NCBI GenBank assembly: GCA_020747015.1
Contig: JAGTJM010000004.1
Location: forward strand, 62,001-126,000
DNA from: Pyrenochaeta sp. MPI-SDFR-AT-0127
Lineage: Eukaryota > Ascomycota > Dothideomycetes > Pleosporales > Cucurbitariaceae
Length of the DNA stretch: 64,000 nucleotides
Direction of reading: 5' to 3'
The notes beneath the pieces were generated by a model. It was not told the origin of the DNA. It was given only the letters and a program-made list of their open reading frames with translations, and did no database searches. A program made the translations under genes and the position numbers. Below, piece by piece: positions 11,215 through 22,353 of this stretch (position 1 is its first letter; every line of letters starts with the position of its first letter).

Positions 11215-13249
11215 CTTGCTGGTATTAGACTGCCAATCGACTTCGATTGGAATGGTCAAGTTGTTCTTGAGAAGAGAGAAGCACAGCTACATGGGTAAGT
11301 GGACTCCTATATACTCTTACATCGTCTACAATCCTTTGCCAATATCCAAGGCTTGATAACCCGGCACAAAGGGAACTCGGCAAGTACCCCCATCTCCTGA
11401 CGCGCCACTTCTTTGCAGGACGCCAGTCTTGGCAGAGATAAGCTGGACGTGACATATTCTCTGTTGGACGCACGGGCAATAGGACAGCGTGGATGAGATG
11501 CTTCACTTGGATTCAAGATAGACTCGCAAGGGACAGCTACAGAGGTCGCGTGTGCCAGGTTGTACGCAAAAGTAGCCCAGTTCAAGAAGGCCTGCACTTG
11601 CAGTTCGACATATGCTGGAAACGAGCCTGGGATGGTGATAAGAGAAGTGCCTATAAAGGGCAAGCGCTGTTCCTGAATTGATAAGCTGGCCAGGATCTGG
11701 GGTAATTAAAGCGTATGGGCTGACTTGCCGTCGGCTGTTATTAAGCTATAGAATTGTGGTGTGTAAAGGCCTCTACTGGAAAGATAGACGAGTGTTCGAA
11801 CCTGTCGTGGATCAATGTTCAAGTAAAGATTTATTACACGATTCATTGCTTTTGAGCCGATTGGTAGTCTCTGATTCGTCGCCATATTCCGTGTATCCGG
11901 ACGCCAGGGCCGCGACGCCACAAGGCATAGCCACGAACTCGACTGCTTTGTATTGTTGATTTGCACATAGATGCTTCTATTGTGACAACACTAGCCATAA
12001 TGTTGCTTTTCACGGCACCGTATCGCGAGGTGTGGCGCATTTCGCGGCGTAGTAAGTACTGGGACGACAAGGGAGTTCCGATAAGCTACCACAACATGTA
12101 ATGTGTGCCATGAAGACACGGGGGAGATATAACTTGCCGTCGTCCATTTAGGGTTACTAGTGCAGGCTTTCTGGGAGATGAAGGACACGATCAACTAATC
12201 CTGAGCATACCGTAGTAGTGCCCTTAAAAACACAAAGACATCTAGCATACAATCGCTCTTGCGAGCGTCTCATCTCAAGCCAGTTCTACAAACTGTTGTC
12301 AAGTGACTATTCTGCTTCCATCTCCTCTACCAATAACCTCTCCCCGAAGTCAATTGCCCCTCAGGAATAAAATAAAACTCAGTCTGATTATGAGAAGTGA
12401 CAATGAAAGTGGTTGTATGAAACATGAGCAGGACGAGAAGGACAATTTGTCAGACTCACAACTCATGTTCATTGCTCATCCCCTCACGCCGTTGTCCGAC
12501 ATCGCTTGTCCGTTTGCCATATGCTAGGTTGTGTGCAGGCCAGATGTTCGTTTTAAGCCATGTTGTTATTTCCGAAGCTTCTGAGTATATGATAAGTGCT
12601 ATGGCCCGCCATCATATTGCAACTTATCGTCATGCTTGATAGGCGGACATTCCGTAAGGCTCCTCAGATGCGTCTATAAACCTAAACTGATTTAGAGACC
12701 TGGCCCTCGAATGCCATCCACTCGTGCTAAGATATCCTCGCATAAATATGTGTTGTACAATGGATAATGAGAGATGAGAAAGCCGTCGCTATGATATAGA
12801 AGGACGAGGACAGAAGTGTATACGTAGACAGCTTGATCTGTTGGGAATTTATGCTTAAGCAGACTATATTGGGGGCTTCTATTCGACTTCACGGCAAGGT
12901 AAGAGTAATCAAGCTCCACATGTCGACAAAATCACTTGTCGGTTGCTATACAATGGCCGGAACATAGAAGGCTTTCGGGCCGTGACCGTGCAGTGAATTG
13001 TAGAGGCTCTGATGAGCCACCACCCTGAGAGTCTCATTGTGGATATTAATTTCCTTGTTTCACTAGTATCAAACAAGCTGCACAGAAGTTTCACTTCACT
13101 ACATAGCCTAACAACAATGTATGATCCTCGTCACATGGAGATGTTCTTGTCGATTTTTTGTGGCGAATACTTCGCATGTATAGGCCCGCGATAGTGATCT
13201 GCCATGGCATAGCAGTGGAATAGACATAACAATGGCTTCGATATTACTA
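11215..13249. other. Intergenic with ammonium-transporter promoter
   Basis: About 2 kb without a recognisable gene, lying upstream of the transporter (minus strand) and downstream of the PQ-loop gene. Frames of 60-118 aa exist on both strands, none with a domain. The part next to the transporter has several GATA-factor-type sites, listed separately. The rest (about 11.8-13.2 kb) shows nothing I can name. Confidence 0.5.
11436..11787. promoter_or_regulatory. Cluster of HGATAR sites upstream of ammonium transporter
   Basis: Five HGATAR matches on the plus strand at 11436-11441, 11516-11521, 11636-11641, 11679-11684 and 11782-11787, all within about 600 bp upstream of the transporter start. HGATAR is the binding consensus of AreA/Nit2-type GATA factors, which activate ammonium permease genes under nitrogen limitation in other ascomycetes. 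Roughly two sites would be expected by chance in this length, so the enrichment is modest. Confidence 0.4.
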
Positions 13250-14249
13250 TCAGCTACTGTCAGTGTGCAACAGCGGCGTCTGCTCACTGTCGCGAGCGTT
13301 TTCAAACCCGTTTGCACCAACTGCAAGCACATTCTTCGCTGCCTTCCTGTCTCTCCATACAAACCACAAGCTCATTGCCAGCAAGCAACCCTGCAAGCAG
13401 CCAGTGAAGATGAACAGTCCCCAGGCACTCCATCCTCCGGGGCCGAGTCTGACTGCCAGACTGGCGGCGAACACAAAGCTTCCTGGCGTCTGTATGCACA
13501 TCATGGGTATGGACAGACTCCCTGTCTCCTGTAGTCTATAGGTCATAAGTATCTGCGGTATGTACTGTATGGCAGCAAGGGTGGTGGCTAAGAGGCCAAG
13601 GAAGTTTGCCCAAGCACGAACGTGGGACGAGAGAGCGTAGACGAAGACAACGGATCCAATGAAGGCGATGATGAAGAAGGCAAGGGAGAAGGCGAGGACG
13701 AGGATGGCTTCTTTCCACGTGGGCATGCTGGTGTCTTGTTCCTCTTGCGCGGCGGCCTGAGAGTTGCGTGGGAAGAAGATGAGGAAGAGGAGCATGCTGT
13801 TGGGGCGGTATTAGCAGTTGGCAATGATTAGCAGGACCGTGGGGGGCAGGTGTACATGAAGAAGAAGCATGTCCACTGCACGCCAATCTGCGCAACTCCA
13901 AGCATGGCGGCAGCGCATGGAAATGTGCCAATCTCACTACAACAGGCCATGTCGCGAGTGCTTTCGGGCAATGTCAGGATGTTTGCAATGCTGGCAGTGC
14001 CGGACACTGTTCCCAGCAGGACGAAGAGGGGGCTCAGGCCCCGTGAGGAGCGGCGCGATATGATCTTGTAGTGTTGCGGGAGGTACGAGACGAGGATGCC
14101 CAGGACTATGAAGCTGTTGTGTACGAGGGTGGTTAGCTTTTGTCTTGCCACATCAGCGCCAGTGCTCGAGAAGCTTACACAGAAACGGAGAAGTTGAAGA
14201 TGTCGGGGTGGGCCAGCTCCCGGCATCTCTGGTGGTCAGGACGCATCAT
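13250..14249 (-). CDS. PQ-loop repeat membrane protein
   Basis: Exons 14249-14179, 14113-13856 and 13796-13250 (introns 65 and 59 bp, both with CTAA(C/T) branch sites) give 291 aa. Two PQ-loop motifs are visible: SYLPQHYKIISRRSSRGLS near residue 36 and QYIPQILMTYRLQETGSLS near residue 190, each followed by hydrophobic segments, as in the seven-helix PQ-loop/MtN3-like transporters (cystinosin, vacuolar basic amino-acid exporters). The start has an ideal context (gccaccATGATG). The C-terminal tail is hydrophilic and ends in EQTPLLHTDSS, whose acidic dileucine-like EQTPLL resembles vacuolar or lysosomal sorting signals. The likely role is an organellar small-molecule transporter; the substrate is unknown. 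It shares a divergent promoter with PEX12. Confidence 0.88.
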
Positions 14250-14432
14250 GGTGGCAGTCTGATGAAGCATGGTGTTTACTGGTCATGGGCGACAAAGTTG
14301 GCGTGGTAAGGCGGCCGAGCGTGCCTCGGCTTACGGCATCGTGCAGTGTTGACCAGCAGTGTATACAGACAGCAGACACCCGCTCTCGATGCGCCCCTTG
14401 CTACGCCCTTGACACCCCCCAAAAGACCGACT
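14250..14432. promoter_or_regulatory. Divergent promoter between PQ-loop gene and PEX12
   Basis: Only 183 bp separate the start codons at 14,249 (minus) and 14,433 (plus), so both promoters and leaders must overlap here. The plus frame is open from 14,346 into PEX12, but known PEX12 proteins begin with the MEFLPAL-type start used here. No canonical TATA element is seen. Confidence 0.7.
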
Positions 14433-15839
14433 ATGGAGTTCCTGCCAGCCCTCCAGAACGGCATAGACGACCTCAAACCCTCCCTCTTCGAGCTCCTGTC
14501 TGAACAACAACTCGCGTCCCTGCTCCCTCCCTCGCTGCGCTACCTCCTCGCCGTGTCGACGCACCGCTACCCGCGCTACCTCCTGCCAGTCCTCAATTCC
14601 TTCGATGAAGCCTACGCGCTGGTAATGCTGCTCGTCGAGCGCCACTTCCTGCGCACCTATGGCGGGAGCTTCACCGAGAACTTCTACGGCCTCAAGCGGG
14701 CACGCGTGCTCAAGGTCAGGGGCGGCGAGATAGCCAGGGCGCAGCTTGGGGCGAGTGACAGCGTCAGAGAGGCGGTCAAGTTGGGCGAGAGCGACATATG
14801 GAAGAATCTGGCTGTGCTCGTGGGGCTGCCGTGGCTGAAGCGCAAGTTTGACGAAGGCTACGATGTCCACGCTGCCCATGCCAACTTGCTTGGCCCTGGA
14901 TATAATCGCGATCGAGAAGGGTTAAGAGCGGGAGCAGGCTTCAAGGAGAAGTTCATGTACTACTACAAGTGGTTCCTCCGGAACGTCTACCCCTCAGTGA
15001 ACGCGGCCTACTATTTCTCCCTCATTGTTTTCAACATGGCCTACCTCTTTGATGGAACCAAATACCACTCGCCTTTCATGTGGCTGATCGGCTCGCGCAT
15101 ACGGAGACTAGGCGAGGCGGATCACAGGGCAATCGAGCTTGCTACTGCGCCGCCCAAGGTTGGCCCTGCTCGGCCTGGAGAGGGCGGCTCCATCTTCTCG
15201 CCGAGGAATCTGGCGAGGAGTGTGCAGCCACGGCTACTGAGTTCTCTCAAGATCCTACTCCCAACCAGCATCTTTGCGCTGAAGTTTCTCGAATGGTGGC
15301 ATGCAAGTGATTTTGCGAGGCAGTTATCGAGGAAGGCGGCTGAGAATCTTGACCTCCCACCACCAATATTGCCCTCGTTACCACCACCTACAAGACAATT
15401 TTCACCACAACAAAATACTACATCTTCAGAGAAAGGTAGACCATCGTCTTCAGCATCAGAACTCCCGCAGCGTATCGACCCTCCAATATCCTCGACCACT
15501 CTCCTTCCCATCCTCACCGTCCCGGCGCCCCCTTCGTCACAACTGTGCCCCATCTGCGTGACACCCATCACAACGCCTACTGCCTCGCCGACAGGCTTCG
15601 TTTATTGTTATACGTGCATACATCGCTGGGTGGAGGGTGATCACGAGCGGCAAGTTGCCTTCATGGAGGGCGCTGCAGGCTTCAGGAAAGCAGATGATGG
15701 CGACCAAATAGAGGACGAGGGCTGGGGCAAGGAAGAGGGAAGTAGAGAGGGGAGGTGGGAAAGTGGGAAGGGGAGGGATGCTGTGACAGGGAGGAGGGTG
15801 CTTGGTGGGACTGAGGTTTTGAGGCGGGTCGTTGTGTAG
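14433..15839 (+). CDS. PEX12: Peroxin-12, RING subunit of the peroxisomal ubiquitin ligase
   Basis: Single exon, 468 aa from MEFLPALQNG. PEX12, with PEX2 and PEX10, forms the peroxisomal-membrane ubiquitin ligase that ubiquitinates the import receptor PEX5 for recycling. The N-terminal Pex2/Pex12 membrane domain includes the characteristic KPSLFELLSEQQL and YYYKWFLRNVYPSVN stretches; hydrophobic helices lie around residues 190-290. The C-terminal RING begins at about Cys372 (LCPICVTPI) and continues through VYCYTCIHRWV. As in other PEX12 proteins it has fewer metal ligands than a classic RING and probably binds one zinc. A Pro/Ser-rich linker (about residues 305-360) joins the two parts, and a Gly/Glu/Arg-rich tail of about 65 residues follows. 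Confidence 0.95.
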   Translation: MEFLPALQNGIDDLKPSLFELLSEQQLASLLPPSLRYLLAVSTHRYPRYLLPVLNSFDEAYALVMLLVERHFLRTYGGSFTENFYGLKRARVLKVRGGEIARAQLGASDSVREAVKLGESDIWKNLAVLVGLPWLKRKFDEGYDVHAAHANLLGPGYNRDREGLRAGAGFKEKFMYYYKWFLRNVYPSVNAAYYFSLIVFNMAYLFDGTKYHSPFMWLIGSRIRRLGEADHRAIELATAPPKVGPARPGEGGSIFSPRNLARSVQPRLLSSLKILLPTSIFALKFLEWWHASDFARQLSRKAAENLDLPPPILPSLPPPTRQFSPQQNTTSSEKGRPSSSASELPQRIDPPISSTTLLPILTVPAPPSSQLCPICVTPITTPTASPTGFVYCYTCIHRWVEGDHERQVAFMEGAAGFRKADDGDQIEDEGWGKEEGSREGRWESGKGRDAVTGRRVLGGTEVLRRVVV

Positions 15840-16563
15840 GGCTGATTGGATCTGCATTGACCATCTTGCGGCGATGAAGAGAAGGGCAGGCATGAGCTCT
15901 GCGCAGATGCTCAGCTTCGCTGTTGATCAGTGTCGACTGCTGTCTCCAAACTTGAACCATTTACCTAGATGATTGACTGTTATCCTCAGCCATCAGGCTT
16001 GGGTTTCTCCACCAGCTTCCATGATAAAGTGCCGGCTATGGACGACAGTCGTGAGACCATGGAGTGATTCATCATACGAGCTCTCGATATGACGGCCTTT
16101 CCCGAGCATGCTGCGCTACAGGAGAATTCAATGGCCATGAGTTGTACCATGAGCCATGGAAGCCTATCTGCGCTTTGTCCGAATGTATATCTTGTAACTG
16201 CCTATTGCATCGCCAGCCCCAGGCCAACAGTAGCCAGCTGCAATGCGCCTCGTGCCATGAGCATGTAGGAGTCACAGTATGTAGAGCCTACGCCTTGCCT
16301 ATGTCACGCAAAGTGAAAAGGGCGCCAGGCTAAGCTGCAATTCGCTAGAGCTCCCCGCGTGCAGCTACCGGATTTGAATGCAGCCAATGCGCGACGGGGT
16401 CCATGGAAGCTTGATATCCATCGTTCCCCACTTTCTGGAGTTTTAAAGACTAGCCATCGCCCACCTACCTTCTAGCATTCAGCTCGCAGCGGTTGTTACG
16501 AATTGCCATTGTCCGAATCGCATACCAGCAGTCTCCGGTCCATTTCCAGCCGACTGTCGAATA
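15840..16563. other. Intergenic: PEX12 3' end and MATE promoter
   Basis: No gene recognised. Short frames on both strands (for example 16,064-16,333) have no domain and are rich in Cys and His by composition only. Confidence 0.55.
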
Positions 16564-18608
16564 ATGGCCCCACCATCAGCATCACAGGTGGGGCAGTCGG
16601 TCAATGATTTTGCAAACGAGGTGACGGCGCAGATGGAAGGATTCACCCAATCGCAGGACATTGCAGAACAAGCCATTGCACGAGATCTAGAAGACGACAA
16701 TTCGGCGTCGGAGGATGACGACGACGACGATGATGGCTCCTCCTCCGGGTCGTCTACAGTTCGCCAATTCTCCATGATAAACTCTTACCGCCGACCTTCT
16801 TATGTCAATCCCGGGGCCCGATCCACAGCAATCGTCTCTTCCAGTGTACCCGAACGAAGCTTTTTATCCTCTTCATGGAAAAAGCACAGTCACTTGTCTA
16901 AGAAGGAGAGGGAGGCCGTACGAGATGAAGAACGGAGTCTACTCCGCGATAATAATCTGCTTCCGCCTAAACATCCTCGGTCCGGGAGTCTGGGCCCTGC
17001 GGGCCGCCTCAGTAGCAAGATCTCATTTCCAAGGTTGCGAAAGGTCAAAAGCACACCTGATGAGGAGGCGGCAACTAACTCGCAGCCATCTGAGCAAACG
17101 GCACTTCTAGGGAGCCATGGAGGAGACCCGAGCCAACCCTATGGCGGGTATGATTCACCACGCACAATAAATCAAAAGTGGAACGAGGCAGTCGCAGCCG
17201 GAAAGATCAACACAAGCTGGCAACGAGAGGCAAAGGTTTTACTGAAGAGTTCAGCGCCAATGATTCTGACCTTCCTGTTGCAGTACAGCTTGCCTGTCGC
17301 GAGTATCTTCACCGTTGGACGTATCGGCAAGATCGAACTAGGGGCCGTGAGTTTAGCAAGCATGACCGCATCAATAACAGGCTATGCGGTCTATCAAGGC
17401 CTGGCAACTTCCCTTGACACCCTTTGTGCACAAGCATACGGTTCTGGACGCCCCCATCTTGTCGGTCTACAACTCCAGCGTATGCTATACTTTCTTCTAC
17501 TAATCACCATCCCAATATCCTGTGTTTGGGCCTTTGGCACGCAGATTCTGTCCAGAATTGTTCCCGATGCAGAAACTGCACGTCTTGCCGGTCTGTACCT
17601 GAAGGTTCTCATTGCTGGTGCCCCTGGTTATGCGGCGTTTGAAAGCGGAAAGCGCTATGTCCAGGCTCAGGGCTTATTTAGTGCCACAATGTATATCCTC
17701 CTCATCTGCGCCCCACTAAACGCATTCTTGAACTGGTATATGGTCTGGCACTTGGGCTGGGGTTTCATCGGCGCACCAATCGCTGTTTCCATCACTGAGA
17801 ATATTCTTCCAGTTCTCCTATTCCTGTACGTCCGCTTCATTGACGGCTATCAGTGCTGGGGTGGCTTCGACCGACGGGCGCTGAAGAACTGGATGCCGAT
17901 GATCAAACTCGCTCTGCCGGGTTTAGTCATGGTCCTCGCCGAGTTCTTGGCCTTCGAGATCCTGACGTTGAGCTCGAGCTGGCTTGGCCCTACCGAACTT
18001 GCTGCTCAGTCAGTGTTGGGAAGCGTTTCTGGTCTTACGTTTCAGATTCCGTTCCCAATGAGCGTTGCCGCTTCAACGCGCATTGCAAACCTGATCGGTG
18101 CCACACTGGCTGTTCCCGCGAAAACGGCAGCAAAGGTTGCCGTTGTATTCTCTGTTGTCGTTGGTATCTTCAACCTTCTGGTGCTATCTCTACTACGAGA
18201 AAGGATACCAAGACTGTTTACCCCAGATCAAGAAGTGATTGATATGGTCGCGGCACTCCTTCCGTTGTGCGCAACGTTCCAAGTCTTTGATGCACTCGCC
18301 GCAAATTGCAATGGTATCTTGCGCGGTCTGGGCCGACAAGAGATCGGAGGCTACGTGGGGCTGTTTGCATATTACGTTGTAGGGCTTCCAATTAGTTTTA
18401 GTACCGGGTTTGGGCCTCCACACTGGGGTTTGTATGGGCTTTGGAGTGTGAGTGATTACTGTCTTCCAATCAGATATGCTTTACTGATCAAAACTAGGGC
18501 CCAGCTATCGCGCTTGGTATCGTTGCCGCCATTGAGGGAGTATTCATTTTCCGAACAAGCTGGGAAAAAGCGGTGGAGGCTGCGAAGCTGAGGAATGCTG
18601 CGTACTGA
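16564..18608 (+). CDS. MATE family multidrug/toxin extrusion transporter
   Basis: Exons 16564-18447 and 18498-18608 (50-bp intron) give 664 aa. The last exon supplies the final transmembrane helix (GPAIALGIVAAIEGVFIFRT), so the unspliced frame would end wrongly. About 210 N-terminal residues are hydrophilic and include an acidic run (SEDDDDDDDG) and Ser-rich stretches. Two MatE repeats follow: the first from KVLLKSSAPMILTFLLQYSL, with the TSLDTLCAQAYGSG motif; the second from KLALPGLVMVLAEFLAFE, with LAAQSVLGSV and FPMSVAASTRIANLIGA. Twelve helices are expected. MATE proteins export organic cations and drugs by proton or sodium antiport; fungal members are usually placed in the vacuolar or plasma membrane. 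The substrate cannot be inferred. Confidence 0.95.
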
Positions 18609-19267
18609 ACACATAAGTTAGGTCTTCCCTTGAATGAACAGCTTCAAAGTACCCATTTTACGTTGAAACATGGGAGAATTGACAGCAGTGGTGTAAATAT
18701 CTTGACCAGAGGGCTCTTGATGGGGTTTGACCTGAAGTGATACCTTGAATTGGGCGTTTTGTCACATCTTTTGTCCATATCACTTTGATGACCATGTGAC
18801 TGTGATCGCATCACTGTTGTTCTTCATCACCAAACTTGCCACACTCGTCGCTGCTGCTTCCCAAGGCCCCGAACGGACGAACAAGTCCAGGCACCATGTA
18901 CATCTATATATTGGGATACGATACTCTTGAATCTAACGGCAATGACCCATTCATGCCAAGCCGACCTAACCACTCAATCGGAAGGTGTCAGCTCCAAAGC
19001 ACGCTCCGCTCTTGGCAACGATGATCTACTTTCTTGTGACCTTCTTTTCCGGACACAGCACCGCGCAAAATCACGCAAGACGTCGATAAGAGTGGACCGA
19101 AGAAATGTCGTGCGCGCACTCAATTCGCATTTATCCAGGTATCCGGGAATACCAAGCGGCGGGGAAGAATGTATTTGAACTCATAGGGGCCCCGCTGTGC
19201 AACTCTGCTGTGCGGTTGTCATTGCTCGCATTAGATTTTAGAGGATACCGTCCTTTGATAATTGAAG
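18609..19267. other. Intergenic: aminopeptidase promoter
   Basis: No gene recognised. Contains the upstream region of the secreted aminopeptidase, with an AT-rich CTATATATTG stretch near 18,905, more than 350 bp from its start codon, so its role is uncertain. Confidence 0.5.
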
Positions 19268-20864
19268 ATGAAGATCTATAGTGGCATTGTTTTGACTTGC
19301 GCGACGCAGGTGTTCGGCGCAGCATTCCCTGCTACCACTTATGGCGACAAATTCCGCCCACTTGTGTCGTCGAAGAAGATCCAAGATGCCATTACGACCG
19401 ACGGGTAAGACTTCCTTTCTTCAAAAACTGGATAGTACTGAATCTACACTAGATTGATGGGCAATCTACAAGCTCTCGACGCAATCGCAAAAGCCAACGG
19501 CGGCAATCGGGCCTTTGGTCTCCCCGGATATGCAGCATCTGTCGACTATATCCTCTCCCAAACCAAGCACTCGGCCAACTTTCGAACCTATGTCCAGGAT
19601 TTCCCTGCTCTATTCTTCAAGGTCAATTCGATCAAGTTCAGCGTGAGCAACACGTCTTATCATGTGATTGGATTGTCATACTCCCCGTCAACCACTCCAG
19701 AAGGGCTTACAGCACCATTGGTACTTGGTGCATCAGGTCCGGCAGGTTGCACTAAGGAGTCTTACAACAATCTGGATGTAAAGGACAAGATTGTGCTTGT
19801 GCAACGAGGCACATGCCCGGATGGTACCACACTTGCTGGTCGTATCAAGCCCGCAGCGGCAGCAGGAGCGGCAGCAGTGATTATTTACAGCGACGTCATC
19901 ACTCCAGTGACTGGCGGCACCCTCTCAAACCCAAATCCCCAAGAGTATGTTCCATCCGGATATATCAACAAGGCCGATGGTGAGCCTCTTGTCACAAGAC
20001 TGCAAGCGGGTGAAGCAATTGAAGCCTACTTCCAGCAAACCCAAACGGTGGAAACTAGAATCACCCAGAATGTCTTTACAGAGACAAAAGAAGGCGACCC
20101 ATCGAATGTCGTCATGTTGGGCGCGCATCTCGACAGCGTTCAAGCCGGTGCTGGAATCAATGATGACGGATCTGGCTCAACCTTGATTCTAGAGATTGCG
20201 AAGGCGCTCAGGAAGTTCAAAGTCAAGAACAAGGTTCGCTTTGCGTGGTGGGGGGCTGAAGAGAATGGCTTGCTTGGGTCAAAGTACTACACTCAGCACT
20301 TGAATGTCTCAGAAGCAAACAATATCCTCACCTATCTCAATTTTGATATGGTCTCTCGAGGGTACTTTGGCGTCTTCGATGGCGACGGTAGCACGTTCAA
20401 CCTTACTGGTGCTCCGGGCTCGAACACAATTGAGAAGCTCTTCGTTGAGCATTTCACGAAGAAGGGCGTGAATGTTACCGCAGCGCGTTTTACAGGTGGT
20501 AGCGATTACCAGTCTTTCATGAACATTGGGAAGCCGGTTGGTGGTCTGCACACGGGTACTGGTGTTGAGCAGGATCCATGCTATCACCAAGCATGCGACA
20601 CGATTGACAACCCGAACCCAACGACACTCACAATCAATGCCAAGGTAAATCAGGTGAAATCTTAGCGAGAGAAATGAACTAATCTGGTTACAGGCTGCTG
20701 CTCATGTCCTCTCAATTTTGTCTACCAAGGGCGAAGAACTGATCCCGAAGAGCCCTGTGAATGCAAGCATGATCACTTCGAGGGGTCTGATGGGTATTGA
20801 GCCTCGGTGGACAGTTCCCGAAGAAGGCGAGAGGCATACATTGACATGTGGACACGAAGTTTAA
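19268..20864 (+). CDS. Secreted M28 aminopeptidase with PA domain
   Basis: Exons 19268-19404, 19453-20644 and 20694-20864 (introns 48 and 49 bp) give 499 aa. A signal peptide (MKIYSGIVLTCATQVFGAA) is followed by a PA domain (about residues 140-240: KDKIVLVQRGTCPDG and VIIYSDV) inserted before the catalytic M28 domain. Two-zinc ligands are visible: His in GAHLDSV (about residue 271), Asp in INDDGSG, the catalytic and ligand Glu pair in WWGAEENGLLGS, Asp in LNFDMVSR and a late His in DPCYHQACDT. Several N-glycosylation sequons are present. It should release N-terminal, often Leu or other hydrophobic, amino acids from peptides outside the cell, like the LAP2/aminopeptidase Y group. Length fits that family. 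Confidence 0.95.
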
Positions 20865-21889
20865 GAATACCGAGCATATTGAATGTCAATCCAAAATCAG
20901 GGCCTAAAAAAGCGTGATTACCAAGATACTTATGAGACAAGATTAGTCCACCGCCGATAAACATTCTTCCCACAATGCAACCAACCTGGTTCATCTCGAT
21001 GCAAGATACAATATCGCCAAGCAGATCTATCGCAACACATTGAGAACCTAGAAGCGAGCCTTTTCTTAGGTCTTAATCTTCGAATACGTTGAATGCTTTG
21101 CCCAGCGCCACTACGATGGCATTTCATCTCAGGATCCGCGCAGATTAGTACATGTCTTGACATTGTCAAATAAGACAGCCTTGCAGGAGCTACTAAGACA
21201 GCATCAATAGTCCCAGGGGCAATCAAGTTTAGCCTTGTTGTAGAAACCAGACTCATGCCTCACTTGCAATACATCTTGCTCTTCACGACGCTGTTGGAAG
21301 GCTATGAAGGCATGCTTGAAGGGGTGTCAGCTACGTGAATGATTAGGATGCTCCCCCCGATTGAAATCGGCGGTCAAGCCTCAGGTGTTTAGAAGCTTTA
21401 CTCCTGCTTATGTACATTTCCACCAATGTATCGTGTCGTGGCCGACACATGTTCTCGTGTTTCGTCACCCGAAGTTCCTGGACCAAGTGACCAGGAAAAT
21501 TAGCATACTCACAGACATGAGAACATGGATCAGAATTCATTTGACTAGCGAAACGAGAACAAAGTTATGTGCACAGTGCCAAGAAAAAGAGGCCGGAAGT
21601 GCTCTCACACAAAACGACGATCAATTAGTACACCATCCTGTCAACTCATATGGGACGCTAAAGAAGTACGAAGGACGCCGGTTATAACAAAAGATCTTGT
21701 GTATACCATCATTCCAGCTAACCATTGAACTACGAACATAACACACCTACTCCCTACGGCAGGTTTCCATCACATTCTGACCCATATCTCTACGGCACTG
21801 CGTGTGCTCTGGTTTGAAGCTCCAACTGTGCAAATTTTCGAGATCCGCTTGACACTGCCTCTCTTATGTGGGCGCTGAGCTGCAAGATC
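20865..21889. other. Convergent intergenic spacer
   Basis: Lies between the 3' ends of the aminopeptidase (plus) and the small membrane protein (minus). Frames of 65-108 aa occur on both strands with no domain. Nothing else recognised. Confidence 0.55.
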
Positions 21890-22353
21890 CTAGTTGCCAA
21901 TGGGCTCATATGTGTTGTGGGCTTGCCGGTTGGAGAAGAGATAATAGATGATCATGCCGACAACGGGGAAGAGAAAAACGACGAGAGACCAGATGATCTT
22001 GTTGGACACAGGGCGGTTCGACTTGAATATTTCAACTGTGGCACAAAAATATCAATAAAAGTCTCTGAAAACGAAGCGTGCATCGGCGGGGAGCAAAGAA
22101 AGCTGCGAGCGGAGAAGGGCAAGGTAACTTACTCCAGGCGATGATGTCGAGAACGAGTACAATAACTAAAGGTTGAGGCACGAAGTCAGTAAATGTCTCA
22201 TATACAGTTGATACATCCATTTTACGTACAACCCACAATGCCGCCACCTGTGCCAGCTTGCCATGGTTTGGCCGACTGAGTGCTGATGGGCGCTGCTTCG
22301 ACGAGCATGAAGAGTGAGAGCTGGAGCAGCATGGAGACGACGAGGTTCAACAT
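21890..22353 (-). CDS. Small PLDc_N-like (cardiolipin synthase N-terminal-type) membrane protein
   Basis: Three exons, 22353-22230, 22165-22133 and 22035-21890, give 100 aa; introns are 64 and 97 bp and all phases close, with a central exon of only 33 nt. No single frame shows it. The protein starts with a hydrophobic signal or anchor segment (MLNLVVSMLLQLSLFML), then TGGGIVGF and a second helix (IVLVLDIIAW). After IEIFKSNRPVSNK comes a third (IIWSLVVFLFPVVGMIIYYL) ending LFSNRQAHNTYEPIGN. The pattern of hydrophobic helix, short polar loop, W.LVVFLFPVVG.IIY.L matches the PLDc_N/cardiolipin synthase N-terminal family of two-helix proteins, here without any phospholipase catalytic domain. Its cellular role is unknown. 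Clean splice phases and codon structure make it convincing. Confidence 0.85.

Noticed and set aside
11790..11815. GTTCGAACCTG, another B-box-like sequence
   Set aside because: No A box or cloverleaf around it on either strand.
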